64,000 nt of DNA from Grimontia sedimenti. GTDB lineage: Bacteria > Pseudomonadota > Gammaproteobacteria > Enterobacterales > Vibrionaceae. Of this stretch, positions 25,989 through 36,816 are shown one piece after another. The stretch covers positions 1 through 64,000 of the forward strand of contig NZ_JAALDL010000010.1 of the NCBI RefSeq assembly GCF_011045095.1. The letters run 5' to 3'. Every line of letters starts with the position of its first letter. Position 1 is the stretch's first letter. Under the pieces are notes generated by a model. It was not told the DNA's origin, ran no database searches, and saw only the letters and a program-made list of their open reading frames with translations. The translations under genes were made by a program, and so were the position numbers.

Positions 25989-26449
25989 TGAGCGTTGCAA
26001 AGAAGCCGATGGTAACTGACATTTTCGTTGAAGGCGCAAAGAAAGGCTGGACCATCGCGACCATGTCCACCGTGCCAAACGTTCTGATGGCTTTCGTGAT
26101 CATCAAAGCGTTGCAAATTACCGGTGCGCTGGATGCCATGGGTACCCTGTTTTCACCCATCATGGCAATTTTCGGTCTGCCGGGTGAGGCCGCCGCGGTG
26201 CTGATTGGTGCATGGATGTCGATGGGCGGCGCTGTGGGTGTGGTTATCACCCTCTTTGATCAAGGTATCTTGAACGGCGAACACATCGCGATTCTGGCAC
26301 CGGCGATCTACCTGATGGGTTCACAGGTTCAGTACCTCGGCCGTATCCTTGGCCCAATCGGTACCGAAGGTCGCTACATTCCAGTGATGATTTTCATCTC
26401 TGTGATCAACGCATTCGGCGCAATGTTCGTGATGAACATTCTGGTTTAA
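25988..26449 (+). CDS. yjiG: YjiG-like membrane protein
   Basis: A 153-residue membrane protein, the same length as E. coli YjiG. It has hydrophobic segments and the Gate-like stretch GLPGEAAAVLIGAWMSMGGAVGVV (here split by short polar turns), followed by GSQVQYLGRILGPIGTEGRY. It is the partner of YjiH, whose stop overlaps its start. A hairpin separates it from the M20 peptidase gene 74 bases downstream. Confidence 0.8.
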   Translation: MSVAKKPMVTDIFVEGAKKGWTIATMSTVPNVLMAFVIIKALQITGALDAMGTLFSPIMAIFGLPGEAAAVLIGAWMSMGGAVGVVITLFDQGILNGEHIAILAPAIYLMGSQVQYLGRILGPIGTEGRYIPVMIFISVINAFGAMFVMNILV

Positions 26450-26456
26450 CGACTTT

Positions 26457-26484
26457 TCAGGCACTGCATTCGCAGTGCCTTTTT
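26457..26484 (+). terminator. Terminator or attenuator between yjiG and the M20 peptidase
   Basis: AGGCACTGC / GCAGTGCCT with a four-base loop, then TTTTTC. The peptidase start lies 39 bases beyond, so the hairpin may reduce rather than abolish read-through. Confidence 0.85.
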
Positions 26485-26522
26485 CATTTGGGTCTTTTGC
26501 CCCCAGGAAAGCGGGAGATTTT

Positions 26523-27647
26523 ATGAGTTTCGATTTGAATGCGTATCTGGAAGAGCTGCGCCCACTGATCAATCTGGATTGCGGTACTTTAACGGTCGAA
26601 GGCATCGAAAAAGTGGCTGACATGATGGCCACAAAATACGAAGAAATGGGTGGCTGGCACATCAAACGTGTTGATTGCGGAAAAGCAGGCTCTGGCCTGG
26701 AAATCCGTAACAAGCCAGAAAACGATATGATTGATCTGATGCTGATTGGCCACATGGACACGGTATTTCCAGTTGGCACCGCCGCTGCCCGCCCAATGAG
26801 TGTTGATGAACAACGCGCTTACGGCCCTGGCGTGTCTGACATGAAATCCGGTTTGCTCAATGTGGTTTATGCCCTGCGCTCGCTCGATAAAGCCGTTCTC
26901 GACAAGATGTCGATTTGCGTGTGCATGAACCCTGATGAAGAAATCGGTTCACTGCACTCTGAAACCTGGCTCAAGTCGGTCGCGAAAGATGCGCGCACCG
27001 TGCTGGTTGCAGAAGCTGCCCGCGCTGATGGCTCGTTGGTAAAAGCACGCAAAGGCATGGCGCGCTACAAAATGACCTTCAAAGGCAAAGCGGCACACGC
27101 GGGTAACGAACCGCAAAACGGCCGTAGCGCGATTTCAGAAATGGCGCACTGGATTCTGGCTATCAATGCGATGACCAATTTTGAATCTGGTACCACACTG
27201 AACGTAGGTGTGGTCAACGGTGGCGCTGGGGCAAACATAGTTCCAGAACACGCAGAAGCGATTGTCGACGTCCGTTTCTGGGATAACGATGAGTACGCCG
27301 ATGTCGACCAGAAAATCCGAACTCTGACTGAAACACCTTTTATTGAAGGCGTGTCGGTTGAACTTGATCGCCAAGCTTACAAGCCTTCTATGGTGCCAAG
27401 CGAAAAAACGGAAAGCCTAATGGCAATGGTTGAGGAAACCGGCCGTGAACTGGGCATGGACATTACCTGGCAAGCGGTCGGCGGCGGTTCAGATGCCAAC
27501 CTGACCGCAGTGCTCGGTGTTCCTACACTGGATGGTCTGGGCCCAATTGGCGCGGGTTTCCACAGCGACGAAGAATATCTGGTACTGGAGTCTATCGCAC
27601 CACGTATCGAACTGCTTAAGTGTGTGATCACCAAACTGGCTGGCTGA
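26523..27647 (+). CDS. M20-family zinc peptidase (carboxypeptidase G2-like)
   Basis: A 374-residue cytoplasmic metallopeptidase. M20 motifs are seen in order: GHMDTVFP (first zinc ligand and Asp, near residue 80), GPGVSDMKSG (bridging Asp, near 103), NPDEEIGS (general base and ligand Glu, near 138) and a dimerisation domain. The terminal ligand His follows in GAGFHSDEEYL near 350. Relatives remove C-terminal glutamate or split dipeptides and acylated amino acids. I chose ATG 26523 because GGGAG is eight bases upstream. The YjiH/YjiG pair upstream echoes the yjiGH-iadA arrangement of E. coli, here with a different peptidase family. Confidence 0.82.
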   Translation: MSFDLNAYLEELRPLINLDCGTLTVEGIEKVADMMATKYEEMGGWHIKRVDCGKAGSGLEIRNKPENDMIDLMLIGHMDTVFPVGTAAARPMSVDEQRAYGPGVSDMKSGLLNVVYALRSLDKAVLDKMSICVCMNPDEEIGSLHSETWLKSVAKDARTVLVAEAARADGSLVKARKGMARYKMTFKGKAAHAGNEPQNGRSAISEMAHWILAINAMTNFESGTTLNVGVVNGGAGANIVPEHAEAIVDVRFWDNDEYADVDQKIRTLTETPFIEGVSVELDRQAYKPSMVPSEKTESLMAMVEETGRELGMDITWQAVGGGSDANLTAVLGVPTLDGLGPIGAGFHSDEEYLVLESIAPRIELLKCVITKLAG

Positions 27648-27680
27648 TACGCGTTTTAGAATCAACAAATTCTGGAAAGA

Positions 27681-27706
27681 AGAAAGGGGCGTTAACGCCC
27701 CTTTTC
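27681..27706. terminator. Bidirectional terminator between the M20 peptidase and dctM
   Basis: AAAGGGGCGTTAACGCCCCTTTT, a near-perfect palindrome between convergent genes. Confidence 0.92.
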
Positions 27707-27721
27707 ATATGGTATCGATTG

Positions 27722-29125
27722 TCAGGATTTATAGCCCCTGAGCGAATCGAGATAATCCGGCAGGAACAGCGATATTTGTGGAATGTAGGTGATCAATATC
27801 AGGAAGAACAGCAACAGACCTAACCAAGGTAGAGCAGCCTTGATTGCCCAGCCCATGCTTTCTCCAGTGATACCCGCTGTCACGAACAGGTTCAGTCCAA
27901 CAGGTGGCGTCAGCATTCCGATCTCCATATTCACCACCATAATGATGCCAAGATGGATAGGATCAATGCCTAACTGAGTGGCAATTGGGAACAGGATAGG
28001 TGCCATGATCAGCAAGATGGCTGAAGGCTCCATGAAGTTACCCGCAATCAGCAGCAGGATATTTACCACAATCAGGAACCCCCAAGCTGGTAACCCCCAC
28101 GCCACGATAGTTTCTGCAATCGTGTGCGGAATGCGCTCCGTCGTCAGCACATGGGCAAACAACATGGCATTGGCAATGATAAACAGCAGCATAATGCTGA
28201 CTTTCGCCGCATCGCGCACCACATGGTTCACTTCCTTGTCGGTGAATGATTTCACCATCACCAAAGGCAATGCAACAAAGTTACGCACCAACATGGAAAC
28301 GGAGCTTTCACCTTCCTTACGCCAAGGCGTGTTTTTCAGTGGACCAATGTCACGATAGCCCCAAACACTCACCAACCAGGCGTATACCGCAGCCACAGAT
28401 GCCGCTTCGGTCGGACTCGCGACACCGCCGTATATTGACCCCAGCACGATGATGATCAGCATCAGTCCGCCCAGTGCATGCAGGAAAGAGCGTGAGAGTG
28501 CAAACACGCCGGGGAATGGTTGTGCTGGCAACCCTTTGATGCGCGCGACGATATAAATCGCAATCATCAAAATGCCGCCCATCATCAGGCCAGGAATAAA
28601 ACCTGCCATAAACATGCGAGACGCCGACACCTCAGTCGCCGCCGCATAAACCAGCATCACGATTGAAGGCGGGATCAAAATACCTAGCGTACCCGCGTTG
28701 GCAATAACACCTGCCGCGAACGCTTTTGGATAGCCCGCTTTCACCATACCCACGATAACGATCGAACCAATCGCAGCTACCGTAGCAGGAGAACTGCCGG
28801 ATACCGCCGCAAACAGCATACAAGCCATGACTGATGCCATTGCCAAGCCACCACGGATATGACCGACAGAATCAATCGCAAAGTTAATCAGTCTGCGTGC
28901 GACACCACCTGTCGACAGGAACGCAGAAGAAAGGATGAAAAATGGGATGGCCAACAGGGTGTAGTGTTCACTGGTAGCTTCAAACAGCTTGAGCGCAATT
29001 GAAGCCAGCGAGTCATTGGAAAACATCAGAATGGTTGCAACGCTCGACAAGCCCAGCGCAATCGCGATAGGCATGCCCATGAACATGCAAAGGAATAGCA
29101 ACCCAAATAATACTGCGATGGTCAT
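27722..29125 (-). CDS. dctM: TRAP transporter large permease (DctM)
   Basis: DctM is the large membrane subunit of a TRAP transporter, which uses the sodium gradient to import organic acids delivered by DctP. The 467-residue protein has about twelve hydrophobic segments and family motifs GMPIAIALGLSS, PFFILSSAFLSTGGVARR and GILIPPSIVMLVYA, ending with LTPPVGLNLFV. Most DctM proteins are about 425 residues; the excess lies in a mid-protein loop near residues 255-300 (WRKEGESSVSMLVRNF...DKEVNHVVRDAA). It overlaps dctQ by four bases. Confidence 0.93.
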   Translation of the reverse strand: MTIAVLFGLLFLCMFMGMPIAIALGLSSVATILMFSNDSLASIALKLFEATSEHYTLLAIPFFILSSAFLSTGGVARRLINFAIDSVGHIRGGLAMASVMACMLFAAVSGSSPATVAAIGSIVIVGMVKAGYPKAFAAGVIANAGTLGILIPPSIVMLVYAAATEVSASRMFMAGFIPGLMMGGILMIAIYIVARIKGLPAQPFPGVFALSRSFLHALGGLMLIIIVLGSIYGGVASPTEAASVAAVYAWLVSVWGYRDIGPLKNTPWRKEGESSVSMLVRNFVALPLVMVKSFTDKEVNHVVRDAAKVSIMLLFIIANAMLFAHVLTTERIPHTIAETIVAWGLPAWGFLIVVNILLLIAGNFMEPSAILLIMAPILFPIATQLGIDPIHLGIIMVVNMEIGMLTPPVGLNLFVTAGITGESMGWAIKAALPWLGLLLFFLILITYIPQISLFLPDYLDSLRGYKS

Positions 29126-29679
29126 TTGTTTTGCTCCTCCCGGCTTTCCATATCCCTCGTCACCTCTTCAGCGAGGTGCATGCTTTCTTTGGCTTCGTCG
29201 ACCAAACCAAATCCCGCACGAGTACCTGTCATCACTTCATAGCCAATGGTCAGGACACGTAACGTCAGCAGACCAAAGCCCAACATCAAGCAAGACATGG
29301 CTTTCCATTTCTCAATCGGCAAGTCTTCCATTTCAATGCCAATCATTTTCATTTTGCTGAGATAAACCCACGACCCATAAATAAACAGTCCGCAGTAAAC
29401 CAAGCAAAACGCCAGTGCCACCAGCGTGACCATTTTTTGCTTGTTAGGTGAAAGGTGTTTGATGGCAGCATCCACACCAATATGTGCGCCTTCACGCAAT
29501 CCCCAGGATGCGCCCATCAGAACCAGCCAAGCAGACAGATAAAGCGTCAGCTCTTGAGCCCAGAGCAAACCCTCGTTGAAAAAGAAGCGAAGAATCACTT
29601 CAAAAAACACAAGCAGTGTCATTGTCACCAGAAGCAGGCCAATCGCTCCTTCTTCGAAACGGTGTAACAACTTAACCAT
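29122..29679 (-). CDS. dctQ: TRAP transporter small permease (DctQ)
   Basis: A 185-residue membrane protein with four hydrophobic segments and the DctQ-family stretch LFFEVILRFFFNEGLLWAQELTL (near residue 25, interrupted here only for description), then GLREGAHIGVDAAI. It joins DctM in the membrane part of the transporter. Its stop overlaps the dctM start (ATGA). A hairpin lies between it and dctP. Confidence 0.92.
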   Translation of the reverse strand: MVKLLHRFEEGAIGLLLVTMTLLVFFEVILRFFFNEGLLWAQELTLYLSAWLVLMGASWGLREGAHIGVDAAIKHLSPNKQKMVTLVALAFCLVYCGLFIYGSWVYLSKMKMIGIEMEDLPIEKWKAMSCLMLGFGLLTLRVLTIGYEVMTGTRAGFGLVDEAKESMHLAEEVTRDMESREEQNK

Positions 29680-29694
29680 TTGGAACTCCCGAAT

Positions 29695-29727
29695 AAAAAA
29701 GCCCGGAGCGCTTAAACGACCGGGCTA
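29695..29727 (-). terminator. Intercistronic hairpin between dctP and dctQ
   Basis: On the minus strand AGCCCGG / CCGGGCT with a 13-base loop, then a six-T run. Within an operon this would partly end transcription or protect the dctP message, giving more binding protein than permease. Confidence 0.75.
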
Positions 29728-29734
29728 CTGCAAT

Positions 29735-30733
<999 letters not shown>

Positions 30734-31010
30734 TCATTCCTTGTGTCGTTATGTCCCAAACACATCATTGGGAACATTTGCCTTTTAAGGTCTAGTTGAG
30801 GAAAAAGAAAAGCCGCGGATGGAAAACAATTATTTAACAACTATCCAACAAAAGTGAGAGTTATAGAGAAGCAAATGGGTATGAATCCACCCATGGTTCA
30901 AAAAAGTGTGATGATGAAGTAACCCGGAAGAAATGTGAATCCCCACACTCAAGTGCGGGGAGAAGCGGGAGAAACGTTTGTATTGATGTAGAGAGAAGTA
31001 GCTACACGAT

Positions 31011-31334
31011 TCAATTTAATAGAGATTGGACATAATAGCGCGCAATCAAGATAGGCTTGCGCCAGCGCATTTTAGGCTCTGCCCAGCGGACAATATGGTT
31101 GATCTCCAAACGCTTGGCATCCGGATAACACTGTCGGTGGCACTCGCGGCATGACAAGGTACCACTGTCACGACAACACCGCTGTGCACGTTGTGTTTCG
31201 AACGCAATTAAGTCTGAACATTGCGTGCAGAGTTGGCTGCCGCGATGAATGTGTTTGCAATATAGCGTTGTCATGGCGCGAACAAGCCATAGCGGCTGTC
31301 GTGTTGGCGCAGACTGTGTGGGTTGAGTTTTCAT
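31011..31334 (-). CDS. YgbA-like protein of the nitric/nitrous-oxide-stimulated promoter family
   Basis: A 107-residue Cys-rich protein. MTTLYCKHIHR, LCTQCSDLIAFE, CRECHRQCYPDAKR and IVRWAEPKMRWRKP match the E. coli YgbA family, small proteins induced under nitrosative stress and of unknown biochemistry. The cysteine pairs suggest a metal or FeS site. An FNR-type box lies 44 bases before the ATG, consistent with control by oxygen- or NO-sensing regulators of the FNR/DNR group. It is divergent from nothing and stands alone between dctP and the phosphorelay genes. Confidence 0.78.
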   Translation of the reverse strand: MKTQPTQSAPTRQPLWLVRAMTTLYCKHIHRGSQLCTQCSDLIAFETQRAQRCCRDSGTLSCRECHRQCYPDAKRLEINHIVRWAEPKMRWRKPILIARYYVQSLLN

Positions 31335-31370
31335 AGCCGCGCTATTTTCCTCAGCCAGATCTAAAATCCC

Positions 31371-31384
31371 TTGACCAAGATCAA
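31371..31384 (-). promoter_or_regulatory. FNR/DNR-type box upstream of the ygbA-like gene
   Basis: On the minus strand TTGAT-CTTG-GTCAA, nine of ten conserved positions of TTGAT-N4-ATCAA. It is centred about 44 bases before the start codon. Confidence 0.6.
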
Positions 31385-31467
31385 GCTTTGATGAAGAACC
31401 AACCGCTGTTACATTTTCACTTAAACAAATCGCTGATATCCGGTTTCAGCACGTTTGGATAACACAC

Positions 31468-33962
31468 TCACGCTTCGATTTCTGCAGATAACGCCTTCAC
31501 ACATGCGGTGTAAATGTCGTTTTCTCGCAATGGTTTACCAATGTGGCCTTGCATGCCATTGCTGATGCAACGCCAGATATCGTCTTTCAACACATTCGCT
31601 GTCATCGCAACAATTGGGGTCTGCTGGTTGAAGTTGTTGGACCCCCGAATTTGGCGTGTGGCTTCAAGCCCATCCATCATTGGCATCTGAATATCCATAA
31701 AGATGATGTCATAGCCCTGAATCGTGGCTTTATCGACCGCGGAAATGCCGTCTGTTGCCTTATCCACCGTGAAACCAAACTTCGCCAGCATCTTCTCCGC
31801 AATCATCAGGTTGATGGCATTGTCTTCCACCAATAAGCAATGCTTGCCTCTGAATGCACCATTGTTTTGTCTGAGAAGCTCCCTTCCCTTCACATCGCTG
31901 CCATCTTTTTCAATTTGAAGGGGAAGGAAGACTTCAAACTCTGCGCCATGTCCTGGCTCGCTTAAAACAGAAATAGAGCCGCCCATCAAATCTATCAACT
32001 GTTTGGTGATAGCCAGTCCCAGCCCCGAGCCACCAAACTTTCTGGTCGTCGAGGTATCGGCCTGTTGAAATTCATCAAAGATGACTCTGTGTTTTTCAGC
32101 TGGAATACCGACACCGGTGTCTTTAACCCTGATGCATACGCCTGTGTAGCCACCATTCTCTGTCTTCATCGATACACTGAGGCGGACGAGACCGTTTTCG
32201 GTAAACTTCAACGCATTGGAAACTAGGTTCAACATCACCTGCTCAATGCGGTGGGCATCACCCACAAACCGTCTTGGGCAAGCTTCCTGATAGCTGAATT
32301 CAAACGCTAACTGCGGTTTATTTTTAATGGTTGGCAGCATGAGGTCACGGACATATCGCCCGAGCTTTTCGAGGTCGAACGGTGCTTCTTCCAGTTTCAG
32401 GTGATTGGATTCCATCTTGCTGAAATCGAGAATATTGTTGATCAAAGACATCAAGCCACGGGAAGAATGAGCGATCACTGACAAGTATTCCGCCTGCTTG
32501 CCAGACATAGGCTCATCCTGCATCAAAGAGGCAGCACCCAATATCCCGTTCATTGGCGTACGGATTTCATGGCTGATATTGGCAAGGAAAAGCTGTTTCG
32601 TCCGGGCGGCTTCAATTGCTCGCTCACGGGTTTCCACAAGATTTGAGCTCAGCTGGTTAAACTCTGAGACCAACATACGAGCTCATCTTTTTCTGGATAA
32701 TCAATCGGAGCAAATGGTGTATCACCTTTTTGCTGAACCAGCGCATTCCTGACTCTCGCCATCGGGCGAACAATCTGTAGGTGAATCGTGACATAGGTAA
32801 TACACACCAACAGAATAGACACCAACGCCATCGCGAAGAAAAGATCGTTTTTCAGTTGAGTGGCTTCCACCAGCAGCAACCGTTCCGGTAATGCCCCAAC
32901 CAAGGTCCAGTTGGTTTCAGGCAAGGTTCGGCCAAATACTAACGTTGTTTCATCTAGAATTGGGTCTGTCTCAAGACGGTGGATGAACAAGCGCTCAGTG
33001 CTGCTGAACAGAGAAAGATCTGGCATCAAATCTGAAGCGACAGAGACTGCGTAGCCCAAATCAACTTCCGGTGATGAGGCAACAATCGCTTTGGCCAAAT
33101 CCATAACATTGGGATTACTTTGGCGAAGTAAACGCTCACCTTGTGTTGCCTGACTAATCACCAAAGCCAGTTCCGCAAAATCGGGTTCATGGCTGGCAAT
33201 CTCTTTCACACTAGGCAAAGGTGTCAACGACGGGTCATGCGAATATTTTGCATCCGGGAATGACATCATGGCACCGCCACGGTCAAACATGAGCATATAC
33301 CCCCCGAGCTTCTCACCACTTCGGGTCAGAAACGCTTGAAGCCGCTCCAATCTGACATCAATCGTCACGACACCAACGAACAAATTTTCGCTAAAAATCG
33401 GTACCGTACAGGTCACCATGGGCTCATTGGTGTAGGGATCGATATACGCTCTCGACCAATACGCCTTCTCTTTGGCGTATCTTGCCGGCGCGTACCATTC
33501 CGAGAGTTGGTACGGCGTCGCGTCCACTTCGTTGTAGTCGTTGATTCGGCGGAAAGAACCGTCATCTTCGATCACGATAAACACTGACGATTTCACCTTA
33601 TCCGGATCATAGAGATAAGGTTCAGGCCAAAAGCCGCCACTGGCGACCATATCGCGGATATGAGGGTTTCTGAACATATTGGCGAGCTTCTGCTCAATGA
33701 CAGTATCTGAATCTTGCAGCGAGAGCGTATTTGCCAGAGAGAGGGCGACAGTGCCGACGCTGTTTGAAAGTTGCCCCAGACTTTGCGCGACGGTTTCAAC
33801 CTGCGCCTCTACACGCTGGTTAGCACTGTCGCGCACCATGCTGTTACCTGTGGTATCGAGCACATATACGATGGTAATGACCACGACGGTCAGCATCATG
33901 CCCAAAATGCCCAGGGCTTTGAAGCTCATAGTTTTGTACCAGGGTACGTCCTTTGTAAACAC
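31468..33962 (-). pseudogene. Hybrid sensor histidine kinase with receiver domain, frameshifted
   Basis: Two frames join into one kinase of about 831 residues. Part one (33962-32649) has a membrane segment near residues 15-35, a periplasmic dCache-like sensor and a second membrane segment near 370-388, then drifts out of frame after EKDEL. Part two (from ATG 32676) has the H box ANISHEIRTPMNG, ATPase motifs (GTGVGIPAE-like KDTGVGIPAE and FGGSGLGLAI) and a receiver with the phospho-Asp in DIIFMDIQMPMMDG. Adding one C near 32678 (GG instead of G on the coding strand) restores EKDELGMLVSEFNQLS. GTG 33962 is preceded by GAGGAA and lies nine bases after the HPt gene stop. It is intact in every domain, so an error or recent mutation is likely. 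Confidence 0.85.
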
Positions 33963-33971
33963 GCTGCTTCC

Positions 33972-35270
33972 TCAAGATGCCGTGGTTCGGTGAGCGTTTT
34001 CCATCTCTTTAAGAACCGATTGAATGGTGACACTCAGGAGCTTTTCAAAATGCTTCACTTCGTTCTCATCAATCCACTCGCCCTTGCGCAGACGGGAATC
34101 AGCATGAGTACAGAATGCCTGCAGCGCTAAAGCACCAATATTGCCTGACACCCCTTTCACGTTATGAACAAGAGTGCGGGCTCGGGCCAGTTCTTTGGCT
34201 TCAAAGTGCTTGCGTAAGGTTTTTCCGTCGTTTTGGTGCTCGGCAACAAACATGGTGAGTACGGCTTCAATGGCGTCTTCGTCTTCATCCAGTTGTTCTT
34301 TCAACACTGCAGGTTCGAAAAGTGGCTCATCCGGCTCAACAAAGGTGAATACGCCAGCGCCGTCAGATGGCTTCTTCTCGGCCTTCATTTTTTTAGATTT
34401 AGATGGATTCTCCGCTCCATTCGCGATGCTGCTCTCTTCTTTTCGCGCACTGAGCAAAATGAGTCCGACGAGAAAACCAAACCCGACGAACATCGCCGTC
34501 ATCGTTTTGTCCAGAAGCAAGAGCGTGCGGGTCGTCCAGTAACTTTGCAGCTGGGTAATGGAGCGCACAAACTTGTGATTGATCACCGCATCCACACTCT
34601 CAAGCTGACGGTTCAGTCGTTCAAGACCCGTGTACAGCGTGAACAGTTCGCTACGCGTCATCCCCTCTGGCATTTTCGAAAACTCTGACTCCAACTGTCT
34701 GATGTATCCATTGAAACGGGCGATTCGATTGCGCTCCGGTGAATCATTCAGGCCGTGGAGTTCAAACAATAAGTAGCTGCTGATCCTTTGGAGCAGGCGC
34801 TTTAACTCTGGCGTTCTTGCATCGTCGTGAAGTTGTTTGAGTTGTTTGGTGACAGAAGAAATCGAGTAAATCGAGGCGAGCAGGTTATCGACATCTTCAA
34901 CAAACGCATCAGCTTCAAGCAAGGTGTTTTGAATATCTTCCCAGCTGTCTTCAATGGTGTGGGATTTAGTGCGAAGCAACAGATAACGAAAGTGCTGAAC
35001 CTCTTTTTCCAACTGAACCAACTCATCGCTTTGGTTGATCATTGAGGCAGAAACGGTTTGTCTCAGTTGCTGGGCCGCATTATTAAGCTTAACCACATGT
35101 CCTGCGTGGTCCCGGGTGTGGTTCATGTCTGAATAAGAGAGCAAGGCATAGGCCAAAGACACTCCGAAACCAATCCAAAGTAGCATCGACAGCCATTTAT
35201 GACCAGCGAAAAGGTTGCCTGAGAATAGAGACGATTTAGTTTGCAGAAGCCTTTCGGGCAGTGATGTCAC
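33972..35270 (-). CDS. Membrane protein with C-terminal HPt phosphotransfer domain
   Basis: A protein of about 432 residues. A membrane segment near 25-45 is followed by a long, mostly helical periplasmic region of about 200 residues and a second membrane segment (MFVGFGFLVGLILLS). A charged linker leads to a cytoplasmic HPt domain with the phosphorylatable His in ARTLVHNVKGVSGNIGA. It lacks kinase motifs. It is followed after nine bases by the hybrid kinase, which ends in a receiver and has no HPt, so phosphate could pass kinase, receiver, HPt and then an unlinked response regulator. GTG 35270 has AAAGGA six bases upstream; earlier TTG starts are less likely. Confidence 0.8.
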   Translation of the reverse strand: MTSLPERLLQTKSSLFSGNLFAGHKWLSMLLWIGFGVSLAYALLSYSDMNHTRDHAGHVVKLNNAAQQLRQTVSASMINQSDELVQLEKEVQHFRYLLLRTKSHTIEDSWEDIQNTLLEADAFVEDVDNLLASIYSISSVTKQLKQLHDDARTPELKRLLQRISSYLLFELHGLNDSPERNRIARFNGYIRQLESEFSKMPEGMTRSELFTLYTGLERLNRQLESVDAVINHKFVRSITQLQSYWTTRTLLLLDKTMTAMFVGFGFLVGLILLSARKEESSIANGAENPSKSKKMKAEKKPSDGAGVFTFVEPDEPLFEPAVLKEQLDEDEDAIEAVLTMFVAEHQNDGKTLRKHFEAKELARARTLVHNVKGVSGNIGALALQAFCTHADSRLRKGEWIDENEVKHFEKLLSVTIQSVLKEMENAHRTTAS

Positions 35271-35454
35271 AATCAATCCTTTGTCTTGCAATGCGTTTCC
35301 CAACAGCAGGAACGAAAGTCATGTCATTTTAAGTATTTACTGCAGTTTCTTATAAGTTAGGCAATTTGTCTTGGTTTGCAAACAAAGACTTGCAAACTTG
35401 CAGTGCCAAAAACGCCATGGCGCAAATTCCATTGCACCATGACGCTCATCTGGC

Positions 35455-36468
35455 TTACTCGTCGACATTCAGTCGGCGGGTTAACTGGTCACGCAGATTC
35501 GGTGGCGTTCCTTTAATCGTCAGCGTGTCGGTTTCTTGATCGTAGAAAACACGCTCGCCTAAAAGCATGCTGTCAAAGTTGATCGACAAGCCGCCGCCGC
35601 CGCCCACAAACTTGGTCAGTTTGCGCATCGACGCACGGTCTGCTGGAAAACTCTCTTCCAGTTCATAGCCTTGTTCAGAGGCAAACTGGTAGAAATCCAC
35701 ACCTTGATCGTTTTGTGGCAGTTCACCCGCCAACTCTTTTACCACCACTTCATCGCCAGATTGCAGCTGGCCGTTACAGTAGTCATAAACCTGCTTACGA
35801 TATTGCTGCTTCTCTTCTTTGTCGAGGCGCGAATCTGCACAGTAATCCTCGACAGCCTGCATCAATACCAGGTTTTGCTGTTTAGAGTCCATGCCCACTT
35901 CTGCCTGCATAAAATCCAGGAAGAAGTCTGCGACTTTGCGCCCTACGCGACCTTTAACATAAGTCAGATAGCGATTGGATTCTGCGTCGCTCTCCCAAGT
36001 AGAAAGATCAATACGTGCAGCGATATCCATCTTGGCAACATCCAGATAATCAGTACTGCTGATTTCCAGGTCATCAGTGACTTTCATGCTCGACTTGGAT
36101 TCTAACAATCCAATGAAGAGATATTCAGTTGCCAGAGAACGGTACTCCGCTATGACCAAGACACCTTCATCAGCAAAAGGATACTTCGACAATTCGGTCT
36201 TGAGGCGCTCGGCAGATTGGGAAGAAAACGCCAAAAAGTCCATTTCTTGCTTGCGACTGGCCTTCAACCACCCACAAAACTCACTTTCTTCAGCAAATTG
36301 ACCGAAGCCTTTTCCAGCTTTCGCGTTATACACACGATGGATTTCGCTGATAAGATTTTCCGTGGAAGGTGAATGAGTTAACAGTTGATCTCTCAGTTGA
36401 ACAACCAGCGTGTCTTCACTCTCTTTTTTAATTTGATGAAGAATAACGTTTGAAAGCGTGAGGCTCAT
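35455..36468 (-). CDS. yejK: Nucleoid-associated protein YejK (NdpA)
   Basis: A 337-residue nucleoid-associated protein of the NdpA/YejK family, close to the 335 residues of E. coli. The start MSLTLSNVILHQI at 36468 matches the family; the frame is open further upstream but without similarity. It is divergent from yejL-yejM across 76 bases, as in E. coli. Its molecular role beyond nucleoid association is unclear. Confidence 0.92.
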   Translation of the reverse strand: MSLTLSNVILHQIKKESEDTLVVQLRDQLLTHSPSTENLISEIHRVYNAKAGKGFGQFAEESEFCGWLKASRKQEMDFLAFSSQSAERLKTELSKYPFADEGVLVIAEYRSLATEYLFIGLLESKSSMKVTDDLEISSTDYLDVAKMDIAARIDLSTWESDAESNRYLTYVKGRVGRKVADFFLDFMQAEVGMDSKQQNLVLMQAVEDYCADSRLDKEEKQQYRKQVYDYCNGQLQSGDEVVVKELAGELPQNDQGVDFYQFASEQGYELEESFPADRASMRKLTKFVGGGGGLSINFDSMLLGERVFYDQETDTLTIKGTPPNLRDQLTRRLNVDE

Positions 36469-36544
36469 AATTGAAAACATTTTTCGTCGGACTAGAGTGT
36501 GGGGTATTATACGCGGCTTCTCCTGACACAAGACAAGAGTTTCT

Positions 36545-36763
36545 ATGCCTGTTACTTCTAAATATCAAGATAAAAACGTTGAACAGATCCTGAACGATGT
36601 GGTCAATGTTCTTGAAAAGCACAAAGTATCTACTGATCTGTCGCTGATGGTTGTTGGTAATATTGCTACCAACATCATTAACAACAACTTGCCAGCGGCT
36701 CAGCGTCAACTGATCGCTGAAAAATTTGCTCAAGCTCTGCTGTCTTCTATCGATACAGAGTAA
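36545..36763 (+). CDS. yejL: YejL, UPF0352 protein
   Basis: A 72-residue conserved small protein ([19 protein letters not shown] at the start, [10 protein letters not shown] in the middle), typical of the UPF0352 family with no established function. It lies 53 bases before yejM and is probably co-transcribed. Confidence 0.93.
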   Translation: MPVTSKYQDKNVEQILNDVVNVLEKHKVSTDLSLMVVGNIATNIINNNLPAAQRQLIAEKFAQALLSSIDTE

Positions 36764-36816
36764 TAAGCCGCGTCAAAAATGACGCGCAGTAGAATAAAGA
36801 GAAGAATTAACCATAT

